This document shows, in pieces, positions 43,851-54,188 of a stretch of 64,000 bases of DNA; positions within the stretch are counted from its first letter, which is position 1, and the number at the start of each line of letters is the position of its first letter. Below the pieces are notes generated by a model, which saw nothing but the letters and a program-made list of their open reading frames with translations, made no database searches and had not been told where the DNA came from. The stretch comes from Candidatus Eiseniibacteriota bacterium (GTDB taxonomy: Bacteria; Orphanbacterota; Orphanbacteria; Orphanbacterales; Orphanbacteraceae): positions 248,001 through 312,000 of the forward strand of contig JAJCZU010000002.1 of assembly GCA_029262235.1 (NCBI GenBank), given 5' to 3'. Position numbers and translations under genes: made by a program.

Positions 43851-45518
43851 TCAGCGAACGTTCCATTCATATAAGTGAATCGAAGCGCCGGCGTGCGCGA
43901 AGGGCTCGCTTTCACGCAAACGGGCGAGGATATCCGGATCGACACGGGTAAACGGGGTGATTCCGTTCAAGTGATGGACGCTGATGGCGATTACCCCGTT
44001 TTCGTTTGCGTCGAATGAACTGAGCGGCCGGGAACGAACGCCGTAGAGTGCCGGGTCGACGAGTCCGAAGTAGGAAAGCGCGACGGTCGGGTTCTGCGCG
44101 CCATCGTCGCGCAGTGGTCGATCTTTCTGCAGCCTCGCGAGTTCGGGAAGGTCCTGGCCCCAGTCCACGTTCGAGTCGCTCAGCAGTTTGTAGCCGTTCT
44201 CGGTGCCGCCCGCTACGAAGTTGAAGTACGCGAGGGAGTCGGGCGCGTTCCGCACGGTCGCGAGCATGCTGAGGCCGATCAGTCCCGCCGTCCCCCATAC
44301 CATCCCCTTGCGTTCCGGCATGAGCGCCAGCGCGGCGATGCCGTATAGAAACGGGATCGCGGGCAGCACGTATCGGATTCCGAGATTCGCCCCGATCCCG
44401 GCCGAGAAGAGCCCGATCAGATAGACCGGCGGCAGTGCGAGAAGGAGCGCCCTCCGCGCGCGCCCCGGCACAGACCACGCGAACAGCAGCGCGCTGCCGA
44501 ACCCGATCAGAATCAGCGAAGAAACGGGCAGCTTCCAGAGAAGGGCGGCGAGAAAATACACGGGGTTCTTCTCGCGCGTGACCGTGCCGCGAAAGAAGAA
44601 CACGTTGCGTTTCTGCTCGACACGCGCAAGTTCCCGGTCGAGTCCCCGCCAGTACCATTCCGGGAGCGGCGACGGCGCGTTCCCGAGTGCGCCGTCCTGC
44701 AGCGAAAGGAAGGCGCCGCTCTCGAACGGAAACGCCCGCATCGGTTGGCCGATTCCCTCTCCGCGGAAAAACAGCATCAGGACGAGGATCGCCATGCTGA
44801 GTGCGGTGGCAAACTTGCCGACGGCCCGGAGCGCGCGCCGGCCCGCCGCGAAGAGGAGCGCGAGAAAGAGGGGCACGAGCAGAAGAGCCGTGAACTTCGT
44901 GAGCAGGGCGGCTGCCAGGGAAAGCGCGAGCAGTCCTGTCATGGCATACCCGGATCGCTCCGGCCCCCGCGTGATCTCTGCGATGCAAACGACGACGGCG
45001 AGCGTGAAGCACGTGAACGCGGCATCGACCGTCGCGAGGTGCCCGTGCCCGATCAGGTTCGGTCCGAACGCGCCCAGCGCCGCGGCGCCGAGCGCGACGC
45101 GCCGCTCCGGGACCACGATTCGCATGAGCGCGTAGAGCAGGCATGTCGTGAGCAGCGCGAAGATCATCGTAACGGCCCGCGCGGCTCCGAAGATCGCGCG
45201 ATAGCGCTCGGGCCTTTCGCGCATGAACGAGAGCCCCGCTTCCCAGCGTGCCTCCGGCCGTTCGGACCCGATCGTGTGGCGATCGATCCGCTCTCCCGCA
45301 AGATAGAGGGGCGCTGCCTGCAGCATGGGCACGAGGGGCGGATTCACGGGATTCAGCCAGAATACGTCCGTTCCGTGCTGCAGTTTGGCCAGCCCGGCGG
45401 GCAGAAGGGCGAATTCGTCCACCGTGACGGAGTCGTGGGCAGAGGCATGGAGGAGCAGCAGAAGCTGCCCGGCGAGCAGGACGAGAAGCCAGGGATTCGG
45501 CCGGGAGATGCGCATCAC
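43851..45518 (-). CDS. GT39/ArnT-like membrane glycosyltransferase
   Basis: A 555-residue protein with about twelve membrane helices. The first periplasmic loop holds the acidic VDEFALLPAGLAKLQ motif typical of GT-C enzymes, and HLATVDAAFTCFTLA and GIRYVLPAIPFLYG match conserved PMT_2 helices. The C-terminal soluble part includes DSNVDWGQDL, a common feature of bacterial GT39 proteins. It transfers sugars from polyprenyl-phosphate donors to an unknown acceptor. The GTG at 45518 follows TAGACT by six bases; ATG 45515 is the alternative. It is divergent from the pentose phosphate operon. Confidence 0.85.
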   Translation of the reverse strand: MMRISRPNPWLLVLLAGQLLLLLHASAHDSVTVDEFALLPAGLAKLQHGTDVFWLNPVNPPLVPMLQAAPLYLAGERIDRHTIGSERPEARWEAGLSFMRERPERYRAIFGAARAVTMIFALLTTCLLYALMRIVVPERRVALGAAALGAFGPNLIGHGHLATVDAAFTCFTLAVVVCIAEITRGPERSGYAMTGLLALSLAAALLTKFTALLLVPLFLALLFAAGRRALRAVGKFATALSMAILVLMLFFRGEGIGQPMRAFPFESGAFLSLQDGALGNAPSPLPEWYWRGLDRELARVEQKRNVFFFRGTVTREKNPVYFLAALLWKLPVSSLILIGFGSALLFAWSVPGRARRALLLALPPVYLIGLFSAGIGANLGIRYVLPAIPFLYGIAALALMPERKGMVWGTAGLIGLSMLATVRNAPDSLAYFNFVAGGTENGYKLLSDSNVDWGQDLPELARLQKDRPLRDDGAQNPTVALSYFGLVDPALYGVRSRPLSSFDANENGVIAISVHHLNGITPFTRVDPDILARLRESEPFAHAGASIHLYEWNVR

Positions 45519-45524
45519 GAGGGG

Positions 45525-45530
45525 AGTCTA
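45525..45530 (-). promoter_or_regulatory. -10-like box of the GT39 gene
   Basis: Minus-strand TAGACT ends six bases before GTG 45518; no Shine-Dalgarno. Leaderless-start candidate. Confidence 0.35.
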
Positions 45531-45544
45531 GCGGAAAGAGCAGT

Positions 45545-45576
45545 TTGCACCGAGGCGGAAATCGGGTAATTATGAT
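45545..45576 (+). promoter_or_regulatory. Possible promoter of the pentose phosphate operon
   Basis: TTGCAC (45545-45550) with TAATTA 17 bp downstream or TATGAT (45571-45576) 20 bp downstream; both lie about 40 bp before the tal-pgi start, which has GGAGGGAG. The hexamer choice is ambiguous. Confidence 0.4.
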
Positions 45577-45614
45577 AGGAACGGCCTGCGAGTGCGGGCA
45601 CGGAGGGAGACGAC

Positions 45615-48404
45615 ATGAAGGAAAGAGCCATGAAGCTCTCGGCCCTGGGGCAGAGCATCTGGTACGACAATATAGAGCGCGGCCTGATTCGCACGGGCGA
45701 GATGGCGCGGATGATTCGTGAGGACGGCGTCGTCGGGGTTACGTCGAACCCGTCCATTTTCGAAAAAGCGATCGGGGGCAGCTCCGAATACGATGAAGCG
45801 TTTCGCACGCTGGTCGATGGCGGCGCCGACGCGGACGCGATCTATCGGGCGCTCGTGCTCGAAGACATTCAAGGCGCGGCGGACCTTCTGCGGCCCGCTT
45901 ACGATCGCACGAAGGGGGGCGACGGCTATATCAGCATCGAAGTCTCGCCGCAGCTCGCGCACGAAACCGCGAAGACGATCGAAGCGGCGCGCGAGTGGTG
46001 GAAGTGGGTCGATCGTCCGAACGTGATGATCAAGATTCCCGCCACACCCGAAGGGATGCCCGCGATTCAGCAGGCAACGGCCGACGGGATCTCGGTGAAC
46101 GTGACACTGATCTTCACCGTGGGGCAATACGAAGACGTCGCGTCCGCTTATCTTGCCGGGCTCGAAGAACGGGTGGCCGCAGGCAAGCCTGTGGACGGCA
46201 TTGCGTCGGTCGCGAGTTTCTTCGTAAGTCGCATCGACTCGAAGATCGACCCGCGCCTTCCGGAAGACTCCGGGAGCCGGGGCCTCGTAGCGATCGCCAA
46301 CAGCAAGGTCGCGTACGAAGCATACAAGCGAATCTTCGCCGGCAAACGATGGGAGGCGCTTCACGGTGCCGGCGCGCGCCCGCAGCGCATGCTCTGGGCG
46401 AGCACGAGCACGAAGAACCCGGCCTATCGCGACGTATTATATGTAGAAGAATTGATCGGTCCGAACACCGTGAATACGGTTCCGCCGAAAACACTCGACG
46501 CGTTTCTCGATCACGGGGAGGCGAAGGCGACGCTCGAAGCCGGTGTTGCCGATGCGCATGCCGTTCTGAACGGGCTGGCCGGCGAGGGTGTCGATCTGGC
46601 CGCGGCGGGCGAAGAACTCCTGCGCGAAGGCGTGGCCTCTTTCGCCGCGTCGTTCGAAAAGCTCATGACGTGCATCGCGTTTCGACGCGAAGCCGTGCTC
46701 GAGGGAGATCCGCGCAAGGTCCGGTACGCACTCGGCGATACACTGCCCGATGTTGAGGCGCGCCTTGCGAAGCTGGCCGAGTCGAACATGGCGGCACGCA
46801 TCTGGGCGCGCGATCCCTCGGTCTGGCGCGACGACGAAGAGCATCGTGCCGTGATCGAGAACCGTCTCGGCTGGCTCGAAATCGTCCCGCCGATGCGCGA
46901 GGCGATTCCCGAACTCAAGAAGTTCGCGAAGTCCATCGTCGACGGCGGCTACAGGCACGTTCTTCTGCTCGGCATGGGAGGGTCGTCGCTCTGCCCCGAA
47001 GTGCTGCGCGAGACGTTCGGCCCGAAAGAAGGTTATCTCGACCTGCGCGTACTCGACAGCACGGATCCGGACGCGGTGGAGGGGGCGACGGAAGGGATCG
47101 ACCTCGACGAAACACTTTTCCTCGTGGCGTCGAAGTCGGGAACGACCACCGAAGTCAAAGCGTTCTATCAGTATTTCGCGTATCGCGTTCATGATCACAG
47201 CCGCTTCATCGCCGTGACCGATCCGGGAACGATTCTGAACAAGCTGGCGCGTGAGGAGCGTTTCCGAAAGACGTTCGTGAATCCGCCCGACATCGGCGGC
47301 CGGTATTCGGCGCTCTCCTATTTCGGCCTCGTGCCGGCGGCGCTTCTCGGGATCGATCTCGAAGCGTACCTCGATGACGCGCTGCGCATGTCACATGCGT
47401 GCGGCTCGTGTGTGCAGGCGGAAAAGAATCCCGGCATACGGATGGGCGCGGTGCTCGGCGAGGCGGCTCTTGCGGGTCGCGACAAGCTGACACTGCTTTT
47501 TTCTCCCGAGTTCGCGGCTCTCGGCAGCTGGGTCGAACAGCTCGTGGCGGAAAGCACGGGCAAAGAGGGCAAAGGTATCGTGCCCGTCGACGGCGAATCA
47601 CTCGGCACGCCCGATCAATACGGGGAGGATCGCATCTTCGTCTACACGCGATACGCGAACACGCGGGACACGGCCCAGGACGCGGGCGTCGCGGCGCTCG
47701 AGAGCGCGGGGCATCCCGTCATCACGATCCAGGTCGAAACGCTCGAAGATCTCGCGGGCGAATTCTTTCGATGGGAAATGGCGACCGCGGTGGCGGGTGC
47801 GGTTCTCGGGATCGATCCGTTCGACGAACCGAACGTGAAGGAGTCGAAGGACCTGACGAAGGAACTGCTCGATGTTTTCGAATCGCAGGGGACGTTTCCG
47901 AAGGAGAAGCCGCTCGTGTCGCGCGGGGGGCTCGAGCTCTACGGTGACGACGAGTGGCGCGACCGCTGCGCGGGTTGCAGCGCGCGTGAAGCGCTGCAGT
48001 TTCACGTGGGGCGTGCCGAGGAGGGTGACTTCCTGGCGGTGCTTGCGTACCTGCCATCGACGCCCGCGATTCGCGCACAGATCGACGCGATTCGCGCGGC
48101 ATTGCGCGCCCGCACGAACTTACCCGTCACGGTCGGTTACGGGCCGCGTTTCCTGCATTCCACGGGCCAGCTCCACAAGGGCGGCACGAACAACGGCGTG
48201 TTTCTGCAGATCACGACGAAAGACGCATCCGATCTCGCCATCCCTGACTGGAAGTTCGGTTTTTCGACGCTCAAACAAGCCCAGGCTCGCGGCGACTTTC
48301 AGGCGCTCACGAAGCACGGGCGACGTGTCGTGCGCGTGCATCTCGACGGCGACGCAAAAGAACTGCTGGCCGGTCTTGAAGACCGATTGAAAGGTGACCG
48401 TTAG
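45615..48404 (+). CDS. Bifunctional transaldolase / glucose-6-phosphate isomerase
   Basis: A 929-residue fusion. Residues ~5-370 are a class I transaldolase: GVTSNPSIFEKAI, the Schiff-base lysine region NVMIKIPATPEG, NVTLIFTVGQY and LWASTSTKNPAYRD. Residues ~400-929 are phosphoglucose isomerase of the short type: VLLLGMGGSSLCPEV, VASKSGTTTEVKAFYQY, GGRYSALSYFGLVPAALLG and a C-terminal FHSTGQLHKGG-like motif (LHSTGQLHKGG). The two reactions link glycolysis with the pentose phosphate cycle. It heads a five-gene operon and adjoins zwf without any gap. Such tal-pgi fusions are known in several phyla. Confidence 0.95.
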   Translation: MKERAMKLSALGQSIWYDNIERGLIRTGEMARMIREDGVVGVTSNPSIFEKAIGGSSEYDEAFRTLVDGGADADAIYRALVLEDIQGAADLLRPAYDRTKGGDGYISIEVSPQLAHETAKTIEAAREWWKWVDRPNVMIKIPATPEGMPAIQQATADGISVNVTLIFTVGQYEDVASAYLAGLEERVAAGKPVDGIASVASFFVSRIDSKIDPRLPEDSGSRGLVAIANSKVAYEAYKRIFAGKRWEALHGAGARPQRMLWASTSTKNPAYRDVLYVEELIGPNTVNTVPPKTLDAFLDHGEAKATLEAGVADAHAVLNGLAGEGVDLAAAGEELLREGVASFAASFEKLMTCIAFRREAVLEGDPRKVRYALGDTLPDVEARLAKLAESNMAARIWARDPSVWRDDEEHRAVIENRLGWLEIVPPMREAIPELKKFAKSIVDGGYRHVLLLGMGGSSLCPEVLRETFGPKEGYLDLRVLDSTDPDAVEGATEGIDLDETLFLVASKSGTTTEVKAFYQYFAYRVHDHSRFIAVTDPGTILNKLAREERFRKTFVNPPDIGGRYSALSYFGLVPAALLGIDLEAYLDDALRMSHACGSCVQAEKNPGIRMGAVLGEAALAGRDKLTLLFSPEFAALGSWVEQLVAESTGKEGKGIVPVDGESLGTPDQYGEDRIFVYTRYANTRDTAQDAGVAALESAGHPVITIQVETLEDLAGEFFRWEMATAVAGAVLGIDPFDEPNVKESKDLTKELLDVFESQGTFPKEKPLVSRGGLELYGDDEWRDRCAGCSAREALQFHVGRAEEGDFLAVLAYLPSTPAIRAQIDAIRAALRARTNLPVTVGYGPRFLHSTGQLHKGGTNNGVFLQITTKDASDLAIPDWKFGFSTLKQAQARGDFQALTKHGRRVVRVHLDGDAKELLAGLEDRLKGDR

Positions 48405-49952
48405 ATGACCGACCTTCATACGCTCGGGCTCGACATCCATGCGAGGAAAGGGCCCGAGATTCATCCGCCCATGAAGAACACGGCAGAGCCGTGCACTCTC
48501 GTCATCGTCGGAATTACAGGTGACCTCGCCCACCGCAAGCTGATCCCGGCTCTCTACAATCTCGAGAGGGGCCATCTTCTCCCGGACGGTGTGCGCGTCG
48601 TCGGCATGGGGCGCCATGACGTCCCGCTCGAGTCGCTCATGTACGGGCTGAAGGAAGCCGCGGCCGAGCACTCGCGCACGCAGCCGATCGACGAAGACGT
48701 ATGGCACAAGTTCGCCCAGCGTTTCGATTACATCGCGAATCCGGGGGAGGGAAGCGGCGCGTTCAAAAAGCTCGCAGCCCTGATGGAAGAGCACAAGGAG
48801 GAGACCGAAGGGAACCGGATGTTCTACTTCGCGACTCCGCCGAGCGCGTTCGGCCTGCTCCTGAAACGGATCAGCGCCGCGGGCATGATCCATAATCCGC
48901 GTGAGAAGCAATGGACCCGCGTCATTCTCGAAAAGCCGATCGGACACGACCACGACAGTGCGGTCGAACTGAACCAGTTGACGGCTGACTTCCTTGCGGA
49001 GAAACAGACATATCGAATCGATCACTATCTCGGCAAAGAGACGGTGCAGAACATCCTGATCTTTCGTTACGCGAACGCGATTTTCGAGCCGCTCTGGAAT
49101 CGGAATCATATCGATCATGTGCAGATCGAAGCGTGCGAGACGATCGGCACCGAGGGACGCGGGAGCTTTTACGATCAAACGGGCGTCGTGCGCGATATCG
49201 TGCAGAATCATCTTCTGCAGGTGATTGCGATGGTCACGATGGAGCCGCCGAGTTCGTTTCACAGCGAATCGATTCGCGACGAAAAAGTGAAAGTGTTTCA
49301 GTCGCTGCGCCAGATCTACCCGCAGGATGTCGGCAAGGACATCATGCACGGGCAGTACCGCGGCTATCGCGACAACCAGGGAGTTGCCGACGACTCGCGC
49401 ACGCCCACGGCCGTTGCGATGCGGTTCTGGATCGACAACTGGCGCTGGCAGGGCGTGCCGTTCTATCTGCGCGCCGGGAAGCGACTCGAACAGAAGGTCA
49501 CGCAGATTTCCATTCATTTCAAATCGATCCCGCTCTGTCTCTTCGGCGATGACGAAGCGTGTCAGCAGATCGAGCCGAACGTGCTGACGCTGCGCATTCA
49601 ACCGGACGAAGGGATCTCGCTGGCCTTCAATTCGAAGGTGCCTGGCGACGCAATCACCGTGGGGTCCGTCGAGATGGACATGAGCTACGAGAAAGCTTTT
49701 CAGAAGCCGATTCACGATGCGTACGAGCGTCTCGTGCTCGACTGCATGCGCGGCGACGCGACGCTGTTCGCGCGGCGCGACGGCGTGGAGCAGACGTGGA
49801 AGTTCATCGACCCGCTGATCAAGACGTGGGAGGCGGCCAGGGGGCCGGTGCCCCAGTACGAACAGGGCTCTACCGGGCCGCAGGAATTTCACGATCTCAT
49901 TCAGAAGGACGGAAGACGATGGCACCACACGACCACGGATTCGTCCACATAA
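48405..49952 (+). CDS. zwf: Glucose-6-phosphate 1-dehydrogenase
   Basis: A 515-residue NADP enzyme, first step of the oxidative pentose phosphate pathway. VIVGITGDLAHRKLIPAL is the coenzyme-binding motif, RIDHYLGKETVQN the active-site signature with catalytic His and Lys, and FYLRAGKRLEQKVTQI the substrate/structural region. ATG follows the tal-pgi stop directly (TAGATG). About 28 extra N-terminal residues precede the core; ATG 48471 (MKNTAEP) is a possible shorter start. Its last 34 bp overlap pgl. Confidence 0.96.
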   Translation: MTDLHTLGLDIHARKGPEIHPPMKNTAEPCTLVIVGITGDLAHRKLIPALYNLERGHLLPDGVRVVGMGRHDVPLESLMYGLKEAAAEHSRTQPIDEDVWHKFAQRFDYIANPGEGSGAFKKLAALMEEHKEETEGNRMFYFATPPSAFGLLLKRISAAGMIHNPREKQWTRVILEKPIGHDHDSAVELNQLTADFLAEKQTYRIDHYLGKETVQNILIFRYANAIFEPLWNRNHIDHVQIEACETIGTEGRGSFYDQTGVVRDIVQNHLLQVIAMVTMEPPSSFHSESIRDEKVKVFQSLRQIYPQDVGKDIMHGQYRGYRDNQGVADDSRTPTAVAMRFWIDNWRWQGVPFYLRAGKRLEQKVTQISIHFKSIPLCLFGDDEACQQIEPNVLTLRIQPDEGISLAFNSKVPGDAITVGSVEMDMSYEKAFQKPIHDAYERLVLDCMRGDATLFARRDGVEQTWKFIDPLIKTWEAARGPVPQYEQGSTGPQEFHDLIQKDGRRWHHTTTDSST

Positions 49953-50617
49953 GCGAGTCCGAAGGAACCTGGGCGGAAGAAACCGCGGATGAAGTGCTCG
50001 CGGCATTCGAGCGCGCGGAAACCGCCGCGATTTCGTTCGGTCTCTCGGGCGGTTCGACGCCGGGCAAGGTGTATGACGTACTGGCGCGCCGGGAGTTCGA
50101 CTGGGACCGTGTGCGTTTTTACTTCGGAGACGAGCGGTGCGTGCCGCCCGCGAGCGAACAGAGCAATTATCGCAGCGCGCGCGAACACCTTTTCGAGCCG
50201 CTCGGCATCGACGAAGCACGCGTGTTTCGCATGAAGGGCGAATACGAGGACCGCGAAGAAGCCGCGCGGGAGTATGAGGCCGCGCTCCCGGATGCGTTCG
50301 ACCTGCTGCTGCTCGGCATGGGCGGCGACGGGCATACCGCTTCGCTCTTCCCGGGCTCGCGCTGGATCAAGGAAGTGGATCGGCGCGTCGCACCGGCGAA
50401 GGCCGATGTGGAACCGCGCCAGAGGCTCACGATTACGCCGCCGGTCATTCAGAGCGCGCGCGAAGTAATGGTGCTCGTGACGGGAAGCGGCAAAGCGCCG
50501 ATGGTCGCGCGGGCGCTCGAAGGAGACTGGGATCCGATGGAGATTCCGTCGCAGCTCGCGCGTTTCCGCCGATGGATTCTGGACCCGGGCGCGGCGTCCG
50601 CACTTCGCGAACGTTAA
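49919..50617 (+). CDS. pgl: 6-phosphogluconolactonase
   Basis: A 232-residue hydrolase of 6-phosphogluconolactone. It shows the family motifs [42 protein letters not shown] and [20 protein letters not shown] start it at ATG 49919, just inside zwf, because the 352-residue track ORF is shadow before that point; GGAAGA precedes it. It sits between zwf and tkt, as expected for the second oxidative step. Confidence 0.95.
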   Translation: MAPHDHGFVHISESEGTWAEETADEVLAAFERAETAAISFGLSGGSTPGKVYDVLARREFDWDRVRFYFGDERCVPPASEQSNYRSAREHLFEPLGIDEARVFRMKGEYEDREEAAREYEAALPDAFDLLLLGMGGDGHTASLFPGSRWIKEVDRRVAPAKADVEPRQRLTITPPVIQSAREVMVLVTGSGKAPMVARALEGDWDPMEIPSQLARFRRWILDPGAASALRER

Positions 50618-50643
50618 TCGAAACAGAGAGTAAGGAGAACGAC

Positions 50644-52656
50644 TTGTCCACAACGGATACGAACCTCGCCCTGCAGAGCGTGAATACGATTCGCACGCTC
50701 AGCATCGACGCGGTACAGCGCGCGAATTCCGGGCACCCCGGGCTTCCGCTCGGCGCGGCGCCGATGGCATACGTCTTGTGGGAGAGGCATCTGAAGCACA
50801 GCCCCTCGAATCCCGACTGGCCGGATCGCGATCGCTTCGTGCTTTCGGCCGGGCATGGAAGCATGCTGCTCTACTCGCTGCTTCACCTGACCGGTTACGA
50901 TCTTTCGATGGACGACATCAAGAACTTCCGGCAGTGGAAGAGCAAAACGCCGGGACATCCCGAGTGGCACGACACACCCGGCGTGGAGGCGACCACCGGG
51001 CCGCTCGGGCAGGGAGTGACGAACGCAATCGGCATGGCGATCGCCGAGCGGGCGCTCGCGCATCGTTTCAATTCGCCCGATCACGCGCTGGTCGATCATC
51101 ATACGTACGCGCTTGTTTCCGACGGCGACCTCATGGAGGGCGTGGCGCTCGAGGCGATTTCGTACGCGGGTCATTTGAAGCTCGGCAAGCTGATCTTTCT
51201 TTACGACTCGAATGATATTTCGCTCGACGGGCCGCTCTCGATGACGTTTACGGAGAACACGGCGGCGAAATTCGAAGCGTGCGGCTGGCAGGTTCTTACG
51301 GTAGAAAACGGCGATGAAGATCTCGACGGAATCGACGCCGCGATCACGGCCGCCAAGGCCGAGACCGGGCGCCCGACGATGATCGAAGTGCGTACTACAA
51401 TTGGATACGGTTCGCCGAACAAGGCCGGGAGCGCCAAGGCACACGGGAGCCCGCTCGGGGACGACGAAGTGGTGCTGACCAAAGAAGCGCTCGGCTGGGA
51501 CCCCGCGAAGAAATTCTACGTGCCGGGTGAGGTGACGGAGCACATGAACGCGGCTGTCGCGCGCGGCAAGGCCGCGGAGAAGACATGGAACGAGACGCTG
51601 GCTTCTGTGAAGAGCGCGCACCCGGAAGTGGCACGGGCGTGGGACGAAGCGATCCACGGCAAACTCCCGAAAGGGTGGGACAAGGATATTCCGGCGTACA
51701 AGACCGGCGACAAGCTCGCCACGCGCGTGGCGGGCGGCGATGCGCTGAACGCGATCGCGGCGCATGTTCCGTGGCTCATGGGCGGCGACGCTGATCTTTC
51801 CTCGAGCACGAAGACGAACTTGAAGGACGAAGGATCGTTCGACGGCCAGTCGGGCGCCGGCCGCAACCTGCACTTCGGTGTGCGCGAGCACGCGATGGGC
51901 GGTATCTGTAACGGAATGGCGTACCACGGCGGCCTCAGGCCTTATTCTTCGACGTTCCTTTGCTTTTCGGACTACATGCGCGGTTCGGTCCGCCTGGCTG
52001 CGCTGAACCGTCTGCCCGCGATCTATGTCTGGACGCACGACTCGATCGCGCTCGGCGAAGACGGCCCGACCCATCAGCCGGTCGAACACGTGATTTCGCT
52101 TCGTGCGATTCCGAACCTCACGGTGTTTCGCCCCGCCGACGCGACCGAAACAGCCGATGCGTGGCGCTGGACGATGGAGAATCCGGAGGGCCCCGTCGCC
52201 TTCATTCTGGGACGCCAGGGGATTGCGGTTCTTTCGCGTGACGGAGCCGAAAAGGACACAGGACCCGCTCGCGGCGCCTACATTCTGGCCGATGCGAAGG
52301 GCGGCACTCCCGATGCGATCATTCTCGCGACGGGGTCGGAAGTCGCAACGGCGATGACGGCCTGGGAGCAACTCACGAAGGACGGCAAGCGCGTGCGACT
52401 CGTTTCAATGCCGAGCTGGGAGATCTTCGCGGACCAGGATGCCGCGTATCGCGAACATGTACTGCCCGCAAGCGTGACGGCGCGCGTCTCGATCGAAGCT
52501 GGCGTTACGCTCGGCTGGGAACGCTGGATCGGGTCACACGGCATTGCGATCGGTGTCGATCGTTTCGGCGCGTCGGCACCGGCGGAAGTGCTTCTCGAAA
52601 AGTACGGATTGACGGCGGAACACGTTACGGATGCGGTGCGAAAGGTGATGAAGTAA
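50644..52656 (+). CDS. tkt: Transketolase
   Basis: A 670-residue thiamin-pyrophosphate enzyme moving two-carbon ketol units. Visible motifs are [35 protein letters not shown], the TPP-binding [13 protein letters not shown] to [27 protein letters not shown] and [19 protein letters not shown]. The start is a TTG at 50644 after AAGGAG; no in-frame ATG or GTG sits near. It belongs to the pentose phosphate operon and adjoins gnd directly (TAAATG). Confidence 0.96.
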   Translation: MSTTDTNLALQSVNTIRTLSIDAVQRANSGHPGLPLGAAPMAYVLWERHLKHSPSNPDWPDRDRFVLSAGHGSMLLYSLLHLTGYDLSMDDIKNFRQWKSKTPGHPEWHDTPGVEATTGPLGQGVTNAIGMAIAERALAHRFNSPDHALVDHHTYALVSDGDLMEGVALEAISYAGHLKLGKLIFLYDSNDISLDGPLSMTFTENTAAKFEACGWQVLTVENGDEDLDGIDAAITAAKAETGRPTMIEVRTTIGYGSPNKAGSAKAHGSPLGDDEVVLTKEALGWDPAKKFYVPGEVTEHMNAAVARGKAAEKTWNETLASVKSAHPEVARAWDEAIHGKLPKGWDKDIPAYKTGDKLATRVAGGDALNAIAAHVPWLMGGDADLSSSTKTNLKDEGSFDGQSGAGRNLHFGVREHAMGGICNGMAYHGGLRPYSSTFLCFSDYMRGSVRLAALNRLPAIYVWTHDSIALGEDGPTHQPVEHVISLRAIPNLTVFRPADATETADAWRWTMENPEGPVAFILGRQGIAVLSRDGAEKDTGPARGAYILADAKGGTPDAIILATGSEVATAMTAWEQLTKDGKRVRLVSMPSWEIFADQDAAYREHVLPASVTARVSIEAGVTLGWERWIGSHGIAIGVDRFGASAPAEVLLEKYGLTAEHVTDAVRKVMK

Positions 52657-54075
52657 ATGGCGCTCTCGCAAATGGGCATGATCGGGCTCGGCGTCATGGG
52701 ACGAAACCTCGCGCTGAACCTGGAGGATCACGACTACTCGGTGGCGGTCTGGAATCTCGAACCCGAGGCGACCGACGCCTTCATCAAAGAGAACAAGGGG
52801 AAGCGCATTACGGGAACGCGCACGTTCGAAGAGCTGGTCGCGTCGATCGAGAAGCCGCGCCGTATCATGATCATGATCAAAGCGGGCGCGCCGGTCGACT
52901 CGGTCATCGGAAAGATCGCGCCGCTGCTCGACAAAGGGGATATCCTGTTCGACGGTGGAAACTCCCATTTCGACGATACGCGCCGGCGCGAAGCGGCGCT
53001 TCGCGAGAAGGGCATTCGCTTTTTCGGCGTCGGGATCTCGGGCGGGGAAGAGGGCGCACGCAACGGCCCTTCGATCATGCCGGGCGGGGACAAAGAGGGC
53101 TACGAGCACCTGCGCCCCGTACTCGAAGCGATTGCCGCCCGTTCGGATTCCGGGCCGTGCGTCGCCTATCTCGGGCCGGACGGCGCGGGCCACTTCGTCA
53201 AGATGGTGCACAACGGGATCGAGTACGGTGACATGCAGCTGATCGCCGAGGCGTACGACATTCTGTCGCGCGGCCTCGACATGAAGGCGGACGAACTGGC
53301 GACGCTCTTCGCCGAGTGGAACGAAGGACCGCTGGCCTCGTTTCTGATGGAGCTTACGGCGAAGATATTCACCGTGCGCGATCCGGAAACCGGCGACCCG
53401 CTCGTCGACAAGATTCTCGACAAGGCGGGGCAGAAGGGGACCGGGCGCTGGACCGTGCAGACCGCGCTCGAGCTCGGCGTCACGATCCCCACGATCAGCG
53501 CCGCCCTTGACGCGCGCATTCTGTCGAGCCTGAAGGACGAACGCGTGGCCGCCGCCGCGAAGATGATCGGTACGACCGCGCGCGGCAGCCTCAATCTGAA
53601 GAAGAGCGATTTCATCGATGCCGTGCGGGATGCGCTGTACGCATCGAAAATCGCGGCGTACGCGCAGGGCATGAAGCTCATTCGCGAAGCGTCGAAGCAT
53701 TACGGGTGGGACGTGAATCTTCGCGAAGTCGCCCGGATCTGGAAAGCCGGGTGCATCATTCGCGCTTCGCTGCTCGATCCGATCATGTACGCCTTCGAAA
53801 AGACGCCCGACATTCCGAGTCTTCTCGTGCATCCGCCGTTTCGGGAGGCGATCGCGAGAGCCGAAGAAGGGTGGCGCTTCGCGGTGCGGACCGCCCTGCA
53901 CCGCGGCATCCCGGTCCCGGCAATGGCGGCGAGCCTCATGTACTTCGACAGCTACCGCACCGCTGACCTCCCGCAGAACCTCACGCAGGCCCAGCGGGAC
54001 GCGTTCGGGGCGCATACCTACATCCGAAAAGACCGCCCGGACGATGGCCCGGTTCATACCGACTGGCTCGACTGA
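52657..54075 (+). CDS. gnd: 6-phosphogluconate dehydrogenase, decarboxylating
   Basis: A 472-residue NADP enzyme producing ribulose 5-phosphate. The Rossmann motif GMIGLGVMGRNLALN is at the N-terminus; FDGGNSHFDDT, GVGISGGEEGARNGPSIMPGG, the catalytic FVKMVHNGIEYGDMQLI (Lys and Asn) and the C-terminal AHTYIRKD complete the family pattern. It ends the operon. No clear intrinsic terminator follows; the GGGGGTTGT/ACAGCCCCC hairpin at 54112-54134 has no T-run and overlaps the next promoter. Confidence 0.97.
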   Translation: MALSQMGMIGLGVMGRNLALNLEDHDYSVAVWNLEPEATDAFIKENKGKRITGTRTFEELVASIEKPRRIMIMIKAGAPVDSVIGKIAPLLDKGDILFDGGNSHFDDTRRREAALREKGIRFFGVGISGGEEGARNGPSIMPGGDKEGYEHLRPVLEAIAARSDSGPCVAYLGPDGAGHFVKMVHNGIEYGDMQLIAEAYDILSRGLDMKADELATLFAEWNEGPLASFLMELTAKIFTVRDPETGDPLVDKILDKAGQKGTGRWTVQTALELGVTIPTISAALDARILSSLKDERVAAAAKMIGTTARGSLNLKKSDFIDAVRDALYASKIAAYAQGMKLIREASKHYGWDVNLREVARIWKAGCIIRASLLDPIMYAFEKTPDIPSLLVHPPFREAIARAEEGWRFAVRTALHRGIPVPAMAASLMYFDSYRTADLPQNLTQAQRDAFGAHTYIRKDRPDDGPVHTDWLD

Positions 54076-54116
54076 GCGCCCGCTTCGGTTTATCCCACAC
54101 GCCCGGAAAAAGGGGG

Positions 54117-54145
54117 TTGTCAGTGACAGCCCCCCTCCCTATACT
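54117..54145 (+). promoter_or_regulatory. Promoter of the suf operon
   Basis: TTGTCA (54117-54122), exactly 17 bp, TATACT (54140-54145); leader of about 37 nt. The -35 is part of a longer imperfect palindrome (GGGGGTTGTCAG/TGACAGCCCCC). Confidence 0.78.
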
Positions 54146-54149
54146 CTAA

Positions 54150-54159
54150 TCAGTACTGA
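54150..54159. promoter_or_regulatory. Candidate Rrf2 operator, TCAGTACTGA
   Basis: A perfect 10-bp palindrome four bases after the -10, covering the expected start site. Its location suits autorepression by the Rrf2 protein encoded just downstream; the motif match to known Rrf2 sites is not established. Confidence 0.5.
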
Positions 54160-54188
54160 ACTGGTCCTATATTTTCAGGGTTTGTAAG

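Noticed and set aside
48120-50219. 699-aa minus-strand ORF over zwf/pgl
   Set aside because: Shadow spanning three well-identified genes.
54112-54134. GGGGGTTGT/ACAGCCCCC hairpin as gnd terminator
   Set aside because: No T-run follows and it overlaps the -35 of the suf promoter; more likely regulatory.
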